From: an uncultured Pelagibacteraceae bacterium
GTDB lineage: Bacteria > Pseudomonadota > Alphaproteobacteria > Pelagibacterales > Pelagibacteraceae
DNA: 64,000 nucleotides
Reading direction: 5' to 3'
Assembly (NCBI GenBank): GCA_902611265.1
Contig: CACLYY010000002.1
Coordinates: 124,001-188,000, forward strand
The notes under the pieces were generated by a model, which saw only the letters and a list, made by a program, of their open reading frames with translations, was not told where the DNA came from and did no database searches. A program made the position numbers and the translations under genes. Positions 63,289-64,000 of this stretch are shown here, one piece after another (position 1 is the stretch's first letter; every line of letters begins with the position of its first letter).

Positions 63289-64000
63289 ATGAGTAAAATA
63301 AAACGAGTTGTTGCAAGACAAGTATATGACAGCAGAGGCAATCCAACTATAGAGGCAGAAGTATTTTCTAATAATTTAAGTGCATCTGCAATATGTCCAT
63401 CAGGTGCATCAACAGGTACTTTCGAAGCTTATGAAAAAAGGGATAAAACTAATAAAAAATATTTAGGAAAAAGTGTTTTAATACCAGTTGCAACTGTTAA
63501 TAAATTAATTTCGAAAAAATTAAAAAATCAAAATATTCATGATCAAGAAAGAATAGATAGTATTCTTATCAAATTAGATGGCACTAAACAAAAAACTAAA
63601 TTAGGTGCAAACGCAATATTAGCTGTATCAATGGCTGTAAAAAAGCTATCAGCTAAAGAAAAAAAAATACCATTGTATAAAAACTTTATAGTCAAAAAAA
63701 ACTTCAAACTTCCATTTCCATTAATGAATATAATAAATGGAGGGGCGCATGCTGATAATGGTCTTAGAATTCAGGAATTCATGATTAGACCTGATAAAGC
63801 AAAAACATTTAAAGATGCTGTTAGAATCTGTTTTTTGGTAATTAACAATTTAAAAACATTATTAAAAAAATCTGGTCATTCTATTAATGTTGGAGACGAA
63901 GGAGGATTTGCACCAATGATTAGTGATAACGAGAGTGCACTCAAACTTATTGTTCAAGCAATAAAAAAATCTGGTTTCAAAAATGGAAAAGAAATATCTA
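63289..64000 (+). CDS. eno: Enolase (3' truncated by window edge)
   Basis: The frame is open from ATG at 63289 to the window end, giving about 237 of the usual ~420-430 residues. Seen are RQVYDSRGNPTIEAEV, PSGASTGTFEAYEKRD with the mobile active-site loop, GANAILAVSMA, MNIINGGAHADNGLRIQEFMI and VGDEGGFAP with the catalytic glutamate loop. Enolase converts 2-phosphoglycerate to phosphoenolpyruvate, which KdsA, encoded 3 nt upstream, consumes. The magnesium-binding C-terminal half is outside the window. Confidence 0.97.
   Translation, partial: MSKIKRVVARQVYDSRGNPTIEAEVFSNNLSASAICPSGASTGTFEAYEKRDKTNKKYLGKSVLIPVATVNKLISKKLKNQNIHDQERIDSILIKLDGTKQKTKLGANAILAVSMAVKKLSAKEKKIPLYKNFIVKKNFKLPFPLMNIINGGAHADNGLRIQEFMIRPDKAKTFKDAVRICFLVINNLKTLLKKSGHSINVGDEGGFAPMISDNESALKLIVQAIKKSGFKNGKEIS

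Noticed and set aside
1-64000. Search for CRISPR arrays, insertion sequences, prophage genes, integrases, toxin-antitoxin or biosynthetic clusters
   Set aside because: No repeated spacered units, terminal inverted repeats, transposase or phage motifs were seen; gene density and conserved order leave little room for such elements.

Overview
The window is a very AT-rich, densely packed bacterial chromosome segment that looks like a member of the SAR11 clade (Pelagibacterales, Alphaproteobacteria). The support is the extreme A/T bias, lysine/asparagine/isoleucine-rich proteins, gaps of 0-10 nt between most genes, many ATGA/TAATG stop-start overlaps, alphaproteobacterial gene orders (tig-clpP-clpX-lon; nuoA-N; rpsB-tsf...lpxB; trpEGDC-lexA-gltX; tpiA-secG-pyrG-kdsA-eno), and a GTTC-N7-GTTC LexA box in front of lexA. 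No mobile element, prophage, CRISPR array, rRNA, integrase or biosynthetic gene cluster was seen. No gene-free stretch exceeds 300 bases; the largest gaps hold two unlisted small membrane-protein genes, tRNAs, promoters or an rpsB leader.

Layout. (1) 1-10740, variable metabolic/transport part: end of a 3-hydroxyisobutyrate-dehydrogenase-type gene, a three-gene TRAP transporter with a strong terminator between its binding-protein and permease genes, a DMT exporter, an NCS1 permease with a zinc alcohol dehydrogenase, a secreted DUF3047 protein, a YbgC thioesterase, a family 5 uracil-DNA glycosylase, a second hydroxyacid dehydrogenase, a DUF1289 protein, and small membrane proteins of 45 and 56 aa. 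(2) 10779-17026: tRNA-Leu, then the protein quality-control block tig, clpP, clpX, lon, then tRNA-Val and tRNA-Asp. (3) 17055-40519: one collinear run of 21 genes with no gap above 8 nt, from an extended -10 promoter: complex I (nuoA-N), birA, coaX, rnj, proS, lolC, lolD, dnaE. (4) 40571-52301: structured leader, then rpsB, tsf, frr, uppS, cdsA, dxr, bamA, skp, lpxD, fabZ, lpxA, lpxI, lpxB. This links translation, undecaprenyl/phospholipid/isoprenoid precursors, outer-membrane assembly and lipid A. pyrH and rseP are absent from the places they usually occupy. (5) 52284-59692, minus strand: a PpiD-like foldase, trpE, trpG, trpD, trpC, lexA, gltX. (6) 59712-64000: tpiA, secG, pyrG, kdsA and the start of eno.

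Most of the window is conserved core genome. The observations most worth checking are regulatory and architectural: a possible pseudoknot covering the rpsB ribosome-binding site, an 8-bp hairpin containing the lon start codon, the intra-operon terminator of the TRAP locus, the LexA autoregulatory site (which also corrects the lexA start), the missing pyrH and rseP, the PpiD homologue without a recognisable parvulin core, and the two small membrane-protein genes. I did not find a convincing new multi-gene system.
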